DNA from: Bacteroides sp. AN502(2024)
GTDB lineage: Bacteria > Bacteroidota > Bacteroidia > Bacteroidales > Bacteroidaceae
Length of the DNA: 64,000 nucleotides
Reading direction: 5' to 3'
Assembly (NCBI RefSeq): GCF_041227145.1
Contig: NZ_JBGFSP010000003.1
Coordinates: 1,922,001-1,986,000 of the forward strand
This document shows, in pieces, positions 42,686 through 50,174 of the stretch. Made by a program: the position numbers and the translations under genes. Every line of letters starts with the position of its first letter. Position 1 is the first letter of the stretch. The notes beneath the pieces were generated by a model. It was not told where the DNA came from. It ran no database searches and saw only the letters and a list, made by a program, of their open reading frames with translations.

Positions 42686-43213
42686 CTAACGTAGCTTTTT
42701 GAACAAATCCCAAATTACAATACCGGTAGTTACGGAAACATTCAATGAATGTTTCGTTCCATATTGAGGAATCTCTATGCAGCCATCCGAATGGTCAATA
42801 ACCTCCTGCTGTACCCCTTTCACTTCATTTCCCATTACAATAGCGTATTTCTTATTCTTATCCAGTTCAAGTTCGTCCAGCATGATGCTTCCTTCCGCCT
42901 GTTCTACAGAATAAACGATGTATCCCTCTTTTCGGAGATTATCAACAGCATCAACAGCGTTATTAACATACTTCCAGTCGACAGTAAACTCTGCACCCAA
43001 CGCAGTCTTATGCATTTCAGGGTGTGGCGGAGTAGCCGTTATGCCACACAGATAGATACATTCGATACGGAAGGCGTCCGAAGTGCGAAATACAGAACCT
43101 ATATTGTGCAAACTACGAATATTGTCCAACACTACTACTAAAGAGAGTTTTTCAGCCTGTTTGAACTCTTCGGCACTGATACGGTTCAGCTCTGTTATTT
43201 TCAGTTTACGCAT
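42686..43213 (-). CDS. SpoU/TrmH-family RNA 2'-O-methyltransferase
   Basis: 175 residues, a minimal SPOUT methyltransferase without the extra N-terminal domain of RlmB. The three SPOUT motifs are clear: motif 1 LDNIRSLHNIGSVFRTSDAF (N38-type Asn and Arg for catalysis), motif 2 YAIVMGNEVKGV, and motif 3 IEIPQYGTKHSLNVSVTTGIVIW with the knotted SAM-binding loop. It methylates a ribose in tRNA or rRNA; the target cannot be deduced. Monocistronic, with a good promoter 30 nt upstream. Confidence 0.93.
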   Translation of the reverse strand: MRKLKITELNRISAEEFKQAEKLSLVVVLDNIRSLHNIGSVFRTSDAFRIECIYLCGITATPPHPEMHKTALGAEFTVDWKYVNNAVDAVDNLRKEGYIVYSVEQAEGSIMLDELELDKNKKYAIVMGNEVKGVQQEVIDHSDGCIEIPQYGTKHSLNVSVTTGIVIWDLFKKLR

Positions 43214-43244
43214 ACCTCTTTTCTTTTATTATATTCTTTGTATG

Positions 43245-43252
43245 CAAAGGTA
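43245..43252 (-). promoter_or_regulatory. Promoter -7 of the spoU-type gene
   Basis: Plus-strand CAAAGGTA reads TACCTTTG on the minus strand, a good TAnnTTTG match, 32 bp before the ATG at 43213. Confidence 0.6.
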
Positions 43253-43459
43253 ATCCTTTTCAGTTAACAAGGTGTTGATAACGGTTTAAAACCTGTCAAA
43301 ACTATCGGCAAAGATTTTGAAAAATAATTCTTGTATTATTCAAAAGAAAATATAAGAGCACTCCGTTATGAACATTTCAAAAAAAACAATTAAAACTTTC
43401 CATGCAAACATAAACATATTTTTCAGTACTTATCTGCCCGTTTATATCCATAAAGTTTT

Positions 43460-43713
43460 TAACTTTGCACTTTATCAACAGGGAGTTAATAGTAAACTTC
43501 CATTTGATGGCATTTAACAATGCTTTCATTGATAATGAAGCAAGTAAGATAATATATCTTGTCCTGTAGACCAGTTCATAACATATTCATAAAACAGAAG
43601 TATGAACTAATAACTTATCCGACAAGAAAAATCGTATTTATTTGCTAACATTATTAACAGGCTATCATCACTAACAGAGGATTTTTAAAAAAGAAAGAAA
43701 TAAGAATATTATT
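43460..43713 (+). promoter_or_regulatory. Promoter and long structured leader of nadA
   Basis: TAACTTTG at 43460-43467 fits the -7 consensus and implies a leader of ~240 nt. The leader can form a hairpin at 43518-43531 (CAATG/CATTG) and a two-part stem in which TCTTGTC (43557-43563) pairs with GACAAGA (43621-43627) and encloses AGTTCATA (43573-43580) with TATGAACT (43601-43608). Nothing is annotated here; no known riboswitch was recognised. The 43214-43459 part holds the spoU promoter and A/T-rich DNA only. Confidence 0.5.
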
Positions 43714-44652
43714 ATGAATGAACTCATAAAGGCTATTAACGAGCTGAAGAAAGAAAAGAATGCAATCATTCTGGGTCACTATTACCAGAAGGGCGAAATA
43801 CAAGACATTGCCGATTACGTTGGCGACAGTTTGGCATTGGCTCAATGGGCAGCCAAGACAGAAGCGGATATTATTGTGATGTGTGGCGTTCATTTTATGG
43901 GGGAAACGGCAAAGGTGCTTTGTCCGGACAAGAAAGTGCTGGTGCCCGACATAGAAGCGGGCTGTTCGTTGGCGGACAGTTGTCCGGCGGATAAGTTTGC
44001 GCAGTTTGTCAAAGAGCATCCGGGGCACACTGTTATTTCGTACGTCAATACGACGGCTGCGGTGAAAGCGGTGACAGATGTGGTGGTAACTTCCACCAAT
44101 GCGAAGCAGATTGTGGAAAGCTTTCCCAAAGATGAGAAAATAATCTTTGGTCCGGACAGAAATTTGGGTAATTATATCAACTCGGTTACGAACAGGAATA
44201 TGCTTCTGTGGGACGGAGCTTGTCACGTGCACGAACAGTTCTCGGTTGAAAAGATTGTGGAACTGAAAGCGCAGTATCCGAAAGCGTTGGTATTGGCTCA
44301 CCCCGAGTGTAAGAGTGTGGTATTGAAACTGGCTGACGTAGTAGGTTCTACGGCTGCTTTGCTGAAGTATGCCGTGAGCCATCCCGAGAACACCTATATT
44401 GTGGCTACCGAATCGGGAATCTTGCATGAGATGCAAAAGAAGTGTCCGCAGACAACGTTTATCCCTGCTCCTCCGAATGATAGTACATGCGGATGTAACG
44501 AATGTAGTTTTATGCGGTTGAATACACTGGAGAAGCTTTATGAGTGTCTGAAGAACGAGTCGCCGGAAATTACGGTAGATCCGGAAATAGCAAAGAAGGC
44601 AGTTAAACCGATTCAACGGATGTTGGAGATTTCGGAGAAATTGGGATTATAA
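43714..44652 (+). CDS. nadA: Quinolinate synthase
   Basis: 312 residues, usual length for bacterial NadA. It condenses iminoaspartate (from NadB) with dihydroxyacetone phosphate to quinolinate, using a [4Fe-4S] cluster. The repeated NadA pattern is visible: ILGHYYQKGEIQDIADYVGDS near residue 20, VMCGVHFMGETAKVL, VLAHPECKSVV and the C-terminal CGCNECSFMRLNTLEKLYECL, which together supply the three cluster Cys. The reading starts at the ATG at 43714 after AAAGAAAGAAAT. nadB is 21 kb away in the other orientation, so the pathway genes are not an operon here; nadC is not in the window. Confidence 0.97.
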   Translation: MNELIKAINELKKEKNAIILGHYYQKGEIQDIADYVGDSLALAQWAAKTEADIIVMCGVHFMGETAKVLCPDKKVLVPDIEAGCSLADSCPADKFAQFVKEHPGHTVISYVNTTAAVKAVTDVVVTSTNAKQIVESFPKDEKIIFGPDRNLGNYINSVTNRNMLLWDGACHVHEQFSVEKIVELKAQYPKALVLAHPECKSVVLKLADVVGSTAALLKYAVSHPENTYIVATESGILHEMQKKCPQTTFIPAPPNDSTCGCNECSFMRLNTLEKLYECLKNESPEITVDPEIAKKAVKPIQRMLEISEKLGL

Positions 44653-44688
44653 GATTCTTCTGAAACGTTTTCATTGTATTTGCAAAGC

Positions 44689-44786
44689 GAGGCTGTCTAA
44701 CAGGTCTCAGTAATAAAAAGTCACCCCTGTCAAAGTATATTTTGGCAGGGGTAAAATCGTTAAAATAGGACTTGTTAGACAGCCTC
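44689..44786. repeat. Palindromic element with nested hairpins, also a likely terminator
   Basis: Outer arms: GAGGCTGTCTAACA (44689-44702) is exactly complementary to 44773-44786, with GTC beyond one mismatch also pairing (to 44706/44769). Inside it, ACCCCTGTCAAA (44723-44734) pairs with TTTGGCAGGGGT (44741-44752) around a 6-nt loop. Nested palindromes of this size in Bacteroides intergenic regions often belong to dispersed families; here it follows nadA and could end its transcription. Confidence 0.75.
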
Positions 44787-44952
44787 CTATCTATCACCTG
44801 TCACTATCACGTATCTCAAAACGATATCGGGATATTTCACATAATATATCTCGAATGGATCATAGATGATTCTATAATATACATAATTTGTCCACATACA
44901 ATTTGTGCAGTTATTCAGGAAGATTTTTATATTTAAATATATGTATAGCTCT

Positions 44953-44960
44953 TAATTTTG
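44953..44960 (+). promoter_or_regulatory. Putative promoter of the double-SusCD PUL
   Basis: TAATTTTG fits the -7 consensus; the leader would be ~130 nt to the ATG at 45099. Upstream a direct repeat with shared AATTTGT (ACATAATTTGT 44881-44891 and ACATACAATTTGT 44894-44906) is a candidate binding site for the HTCS regulator encoded downstream. Confidence 0.5.
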
Positions 44961-45098
44961 CGTTAATAAATTATTTGTTAAATCTTATATGCATGAAAAT
45001 AATCGGCTTTTAATCAGTTTCCTTTCAGGTTAGAAAGGTGTTACTTGTCTTTTTATTATTTAACACGTATACTTATTAACCATTAAAATTGCAAACGT

Positions 45099-48000
45099 AT
45101 GAGAAAAAAGAGAGTCATTTCTATGAAGATTCCTTGTAGGATATGGCTATTGGCTGCGACATTGTCTATAGGACAGACAGCTTTTTCATTGGGAGTAGAA
45201 TCCGTTCCTATGAATGAGGAATTGGCACAACAGCGAAAAGTCATTGAAGTTTCAGGTACGGTTACTGACAGTTCAGGACCCGTTATTGGAGCGACTGTTG
45301 CTGTGAAAGGTACGAGTACGGGAGTAATTACCGATATAGACGGTAATTTTAAGTTAAAAGTTCCGGTAGGAGCTACTATAACAGTTTCTTATATTGGATA
45401 TCAAAGCAAAGAAATCCAATATAAAGGAGAAAGAAATCTGAAAATCCAATTGAATGAAAATGTGCAGGAACTTCAGGAAGTACAGGTGATTGCGTACGGT
45501 TCTCAGAAAAAAGTAACTGTTACCGGTGCTCTTTCTTCTATTAATAATGAAGAATTGTTGAAATCACCGGTTGCGAGTATGGCGAATGCACTGACCGGTA
45601 AGGTTACCGGTCTCGCCAGTGTACAGTCCAGTGGTCAGCCGGGTGCCGATGATGCTACGTTGTATGTACGTGGTGTCGGTTCATTAAGTACTGATTTGTC
45701 ACAACCGTTAATGTTAGTTGACGGTGTGGAACGTTCATTCTTCCAGTTAGACCCGAATGAAGTGGAAAGTATCACTGTTTTGAAAGATGCTTCCGCTACA
45801 GCCGTATTTGGTGTACGTGGTGCCAATGGTGTTATTTTGGTCACTACCAAACGTGGTACACAAGGAAAGGCAAAGGTGAACTTCTCCACTACTTTTGCTT
45901 GGCAGATGCCGTCGCGTGTACCTGAATTTGCCGGCAGTTACGATTATGCCACTGCTTACAACAATGCTCAGTTACACGATGGAGTGGCAGAGTCTCAGTT
46001 GGCATTTTCACCGGAGATTGTGGAGAAGTTCCGCACCAATAGCGATCCCTTGGTATATCCGAGTACTAATTGGACAGATATGTTGATAAAGAACTCTGCT
46101 TTGCAGACACAACATAACTTTAATATATCAGGAGGTTCGGAACGAGTGAAATATTTTGCATCGTTGGGTGTATTTACGCAGAATGGTCTGTTCAACACGT
46201 TCGAAGAAAACGGTAATGATAAAGGATTTAAATACAATCGTTATAACTATCGTATTAACATGGATGTGGATGTCACTAAAACAACTTCCATGCAAGTGAA
46301 TTTGGGAGGATATTTGAACGACAAGCAGGAACCTAACTATAATAATGGTACGTATACAAATCTTGCATATCTCTTCCGCGATGTTTACACGGCCGTTCCG
46401 TTTGCAGGTGCCGGAGTTGTGGACGGAAAATGGGTAATTTCCGATCAGGATCTTTTCTCGGTAGGTAATTATGCGGACGGATTGAATGTATATTATGGTA
46501 AAGGGTATAATAACCGGACACAAAATACTTTGAATTTCGACTTTAAGTTAGAGCAAAAGCTTGACTTTCTGACTAAAGGTTTGAAAGCTCATGTGAAAGG
46601 TGCTTACAACAGTGGAGTTACTATCACCAAACGTCGTGAAGGGCGTGCCAACCGATATGAGGCGGTATATGATACCGATGGTAAGTTGATTTACAGAAAG
46701 ACACAGGATTATCAAAAATTGGATTATAAGGAGTCTACAGGGCAATCCAGAAACTGGTATCTCGAGGCAGCTTTGAATTACAAACGTGATTTTGGTCATC
46801 ATCACGTTTCAGCATTAGCTATGTATAATCAGTCGATGACTTATTATCCTTTTGAAGGAAAAAGTCCAAGTGAATTTATTGGCATTCCGAGAAGTTATGT
46901 TGGTTTGGTAGGTCGTGCTACGTATGATTACAAAACCAGATACTTGTTGGATGTAAGTGTTGGCTATAACGGTTCGGAAAACTTTGCTGAGGGGCAACGC
47001 TTTGGTTTGTTCCCTGCCGGTTCTCTCGGTTGGATTATTTCGGAAGAAAAATTCTTTCAGCCGGTTAAAAAGTTTGTTACTTATTTGAAATTCCGTGGTT
47101 CTTATGGTATTGTGGGTAATGACCGTGTGAGTGATTATTCCCGTTTTCTTTATTTACCTGATAAATATTTGGTTAGTTCAGGTAATTATAGCTTCGGTAC
47201 TAATACGTCAACTCTTATTGCAGGTGCTACGGAATCTAAGAAAGGTAATCCGAAAGTAACATGGGAAACATCGGAAAAGCAAAACTATGGTATTGACGCT
47301 AAATTCCTGAAGGACCGTCTGAGTGTTAATTTCGACTACTTTATCGAGCATCGTAAGAATATCCTTAAATCTCGTACGATATCTCCCGGATACCTTGCTG
47401 TCAGTCTTCCTATTGCCAATATTGGTAAGGTAGATAATAAAGGATACGAAATCAACGTGAAATGGGACGATCGTATCAATGAAGTACGTTATTATGTAGG
47501 AGCCAATCTGTCGTATGCCAAGAATAAAGTTGTATTCATTGACGAAATCCGCTATCCTTATGAATGGATGCAGACTGAGGGTAAGCCGGTAGGACAGCAG
47601 TTCGGTTACGTATTCGACGGGTATTTTACGGAAGAAGAAGCAGCCAATTATGAAAGTCTGAAAGGCAAGGAAGGTGGCATTGCCGATCAAGGATCCGGTT
47701 ACATACCTCTTGCCGGTGATGTAAAATATAAGGATTTGAACGATGATGGACGAATTGACGAGAAAGATGTTCGTGACATCGGTTATCCTAAATATCCTTT
47801 ATATACAGCAGGTGTGAATATGGGCCTTTCATGGAAAGGATTTGATTTTAGCATGACGTGGGCAGGAGCATTCAAAACTTCGCGTTTGCTGAGTTCAATG
47901 TATCGTATTCCTTATGGAGAGAGCAACAACTCAGCTATTATGAAATATATGATTGAAGATGCTTGGACGCCGGAAAAAGGAGATGCAGCAAAAGCACCGG

Positions 48001-48275
48001 CACTCTCGTTTAGAAGTAAGTCTCATAATTACCAGGATTCAGACCTTTGGCTGAGAGATGCTTCTTACGTTCGTTTGAAGAATATAGAACTGGGATATTC
48101 ATTCCCAAGTGCTTTACTGAAGAAAGCACATATCGGTTCACTTCGTATATTCCTGTCCGGATACAATTTGTTGACGTTCGACAATTTCAAGGTATCCGAT
48201 CCGGAAAGTGATCCGAGCGGAAGTACTTATCCATTGATTAAAGTGGTGAATGTGGGATTAAAAGTTGGTTTCTAA
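45099..48275 (+). CDS. SusC-family TonB-dependent outer-membrane transporter (first of two)
   Basis: 1058 residues. Signal peptide of ~30 residues, with a second in-frame Met at 45123. Residues ~48-130 are a CarboxypepD_reg-like domain (VSGTVTDSSGPVIGATVAVKG). The plug follows (QVIAYGSQKKVTVTG; DATLYVRGVGSL; ITVLKDASATAVFGVRGANGV), then the barrel ending in VNVGLKVGF. No STN domain, consistent with control by a hybrid two-component system rather than ECF-sigma. It is paired with the susD starting 17 bp after its stop. It probably imports oligosaccharides of the PUL substrate. Confidence 0.96.
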   Translation: MRKKRVISMKIPCRIWLLAATLSIGQTAFSLGVESVPMNEELAQQRKVIEVSGTVTDSSGPVIGATVAVKGTSTGVITDIDGNFKLKVPVGATITVSYIGYQSKEIQYKGERNLKIQLNENVQELQEVQVIAYGSQKKVTVTGALSSINNEELLKSPVASMANALTGKVTGLASVQSSGQPGADDATLYVRGVGSLSTDLSQPLMLVDGVERSFFQLDPNEVESITVLKDASATAVFGVRGANGVILVTTKRGTQGKAKVNFSTTFAWQMPSRVPEFAGSYDYATAYNNAQLHDGVAESQLAFSPEIVEKFRTNSDPLVYPSTNWTDMLIKNSALQTQHNFNISGGSERVKYFASLGVFTQNGLFNTFEENGNDKGFKYNRYNYRINMDVDVTKTTSMQVNLGGYLNDKQEPNYNNGTYTNLAYLFRDVYTAVPFAGAGVVDGKWVISDQDLFSVGNYADGLNVYYGKGYNNRTQNTLNFDFKLEQKLDFLTKGLKAHVKGAYNSGVTITKRREGRANRYEAVYDTDGKLIYRKTQDYQKLDYKESTGQSRNWYLEAALNYKRDFGHHHVSALAMYNQSMTYYPFEGKSPSEFIGIPRSYVGLVGRATYDYKTRYLLDVSVGYNGSENFAEGQRFGLFPAGSLGWIISEEKFFQPVKKFVTYLKFRGSYGIVGNDRVSDYSRFLYLPDKYLVSSGNYSFGTNTSTLIAGATESKKGNPKVTWETSEKQNYGIDAKFLKDRLSVNFDYFIEHRKNILKSRTISPGYLAVSLPIANIGKVDNKGYEINVKWDDRINEVRYYVGANLSYAKNKVVFIDEIRYPYEWMQTEGKPVGQQFGYVFDGYFTEEEAANYESLKGKEGGIADQGSGYIPLAGDVKYKDLNDDGRIDEKDVRDIGYPKYPLYTAGVNMGLSWKGFDFSMTWAGAFKTSRLLSSMYRIPYGESNNSAIMKYMIEDAWTPEKGDAAKAPALSFRSKSHNYQDSDLWLRDASYVRLKNIELGYSFPSALLKKAHIGSLRIFLSGYNLLTFDNFKVSDPESDPSGSTYPLIKVVNVGLKVGF

Positions 48276-48291
48276 TTAATTAGTTAAAGTC

Positions 48292-50082
48292 ATGAAATCA
48301 TTGAGAAAACTATTATATACTATCCTTTTGACGGGAAGTTTGTTTGCAACTGTTTCTTGTGAAGATTTGGCGTTCGGTGACAAATTTTTGCAAAAACCGC
48401 CAAGTTCGGATGTAACTATTGATACTATATTTTCTTCGGCAGAATATGCACGGCGTATCTTGTTGAAGAGTTATCAGTCGCTTCCGTATGGAATGGAAAC
48501 TTCCGGTTACTGGACACAAATGTGGCTTGGAACTTTGGAAGGTCTAACGGATTTAAACTATGATAATGTGGGATATTCAGGTGTAATGAAAGTATATTAT
48601 AGTGGTAACTATAATGCTTCTACCGAGGATACCCCTAGAGGTAAGTATATGGCGACAAAAATTCGTTTCAACAACGATGAAAGTGGTATGTGGGGAGCCA
48701 TTCGTCATGCATGGCTGTTTTGTGAGAATGTAGACCGTGTACCGGATATGGACGCTGCGGAAAAATCACGGTTGAAAGCAGAAGCTAAGATGATTGTTGC
48801 CGTTTACTATTCTCACATGTTGCGTCATTATGGCGGTTTGCCGATTGTGGATCATGCTATTGATCCTGAAGATACTAATCTGCCGGGGCGTGCTACACTA
48901 CAGGCTACCGTGGATTTTATCATTGGTTTGTTGAACGACGCCATCAATTGTCCTGAATTTCCATGGAGAATCTCTGAAGAAGATTTAGGTAATTGGGATG
49001 GACGTATGTGTAAGGCGGGTGCTATGGCGCTGAAAGCACGAGTACTTTTATTTGTTGCCAGTCCGTTGTTCAATAACGATACTCCTTATTGTCAGGGAGA
49101 GGCTTCTTCGCAGTTGATGACATGGTTGGGCGGTTATAGCAAAGAGCGTTGGAAACTTGCCATTGACGCTTGCGAAGAGTTTTTCACAGCTCTCAATGCG
49201 AATGGTTATTATAAAATGGTGGAAGTAGGAGATGAGGGCACGAATAGTTTCGGTGAAGCATTTACGAGTGGTTATTTTGATCGTGGAACCACTGAGACAC
49301 TTATTTCTGTCAGAAGAAATATTTATAGCCAGAAAAATAATTCCATATTGAGTAATTCTATTCGTTGGGGAGGTTATTGTCCTACATTGGAATATTTCAA
49401 TATGTTCCAAATGGAAGACGGTACGGATTTTGATTGGGAAAATCCTGTACATGCCAAGAATCCGTTTATCAATCGTGATCCGCGTTTGTATGAGACTTTT
49501 ATTTTGGATGGTCAACCATTTAATGGAGGTGTTGCAGGCCTGACGGAACCTAAAGGAGAAGATTATCCGGCAGGAAAAGACTGGAAGGTTGGAATGATAC
49601 ATCAGTTGTCTACTGCCACAGGACTTGTCTGCCGCAAGTGGGGGTTAGACCGTAATAGTGCATGGTCAAATCGTCCTATCCAGTGGCCTTTCCTTCGTCT
49701 GCCGGAGATATACCTGAGTTATGCAGAAGCATTGAATGAATATAATAACGGTCCTGATTCGAAAGCATACAATGCTGTAGACAAAGTACGTGCCCGTGTC
49801 GGTATGCCGGGACTTAAAAAAGGAATGAGCCGTGATGATTTCCGCGAAGCTTTGTTGCGTGAACGAGCTTGTGAGTTTGGTTATGAAGAGGTTCGTTTCT
49901 TTGACCTGATCCGTTGGAAGAAGTACAATGTATTCGAACAAAAACTTCATGGTTTGCATGTGTACAAACACAAAGATACGGGTGAATATTTGTTGGAACC
50001 GTTTGATTTGACTAAGTATCCGCGTACTTGGTGGACCGGTGGTTTTGCCCCAAAATGGTGTTCTGAGTGCATTCCCTTCTAA
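48292..50082 (+). CDS. SusD-family lipoprotein (first of two)
   Basis: 596 residues with lipobox ATVSCEDLAF. SusD hallmarks: FLQKPPSSDVTIDTIFSSAEYARR at the start, the RLKAEAKMIVAVYYSHMLRHYGGLPIV TPR helix near residue 162, and ALLRERACEFGYEEVRFFDLIRWKK near residue 525. Surface lid of the preceding SusC. The next gene starts after 92 bp containing nothing recognised. Confidence 0.95.
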   Translation: MKSLRKLLYTILLTGSLFATVSCEDLAFGDKFLQKPPSSDVTIDTIFSSAEYARRILLKSYQSLPYGMETSGYWTQMWLGTLEGLTDLNYDNVGYSGVMKVYYSGNYNASTEDTPRGKYMATKIRFNNDESGMWGAIRHAWLFCENVDRVPDMDAAEKSRLKAEAKMIVAVYYSHMLRHYGGLPIVDHAIDPEDTNLPGRATLQATVDFIIGLLNDAINCPEFPWRISEEDLGNWDGRMCKAGAMALKARVLLFVASPLFNNDTPYCQGEASSQLMTWLGGYSKERWKLAIDACEEFFTALNANGYYKMVEVGDEGTNSFGEAFTSGYFDRGTTETLISVRRNIYSQKNNSILSNSIRWGGYCPTLEYFNMFQMEDGTDFDWENPVHAKNPFINRDPRLYETFILDGQPFNGGVAGLTEPKGEDYPAGKDWKVGMIHQLSTATGLVCRKWGLDRNSAWSNRPIQWPFLRLPEIYLSYAEALNEYNNGPDSKAYNAVDKVRARVGMPGLKKGMSRDDFREALLRERACEFGYEEVRFFDLIRWKKYNVFEQKLHGLHVYKHKDTGEYLLEPFDLTKYPRTWWTGGFAPKWCSECIPF

Positions 50083-50174
50083 AGAAGTCAATAAAGGATA
50101 CGGTCTTGTACAAAATCCGGGTTGGGAATAATTAAACAATGGTATTAATAGAAAATAGAAATAACAATATACTC

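Noticed and set aside
43654..44616. 320-codon minus-strand frame opposite nadA
   Set aside because: A shadow of nadA, which has unambiguous family motifs.
20594..44652. nadA and nadB as a divergent or shared operon
   Set aside because: They are 21 kb apart in opposite orientation, with separate promoters and terminators.
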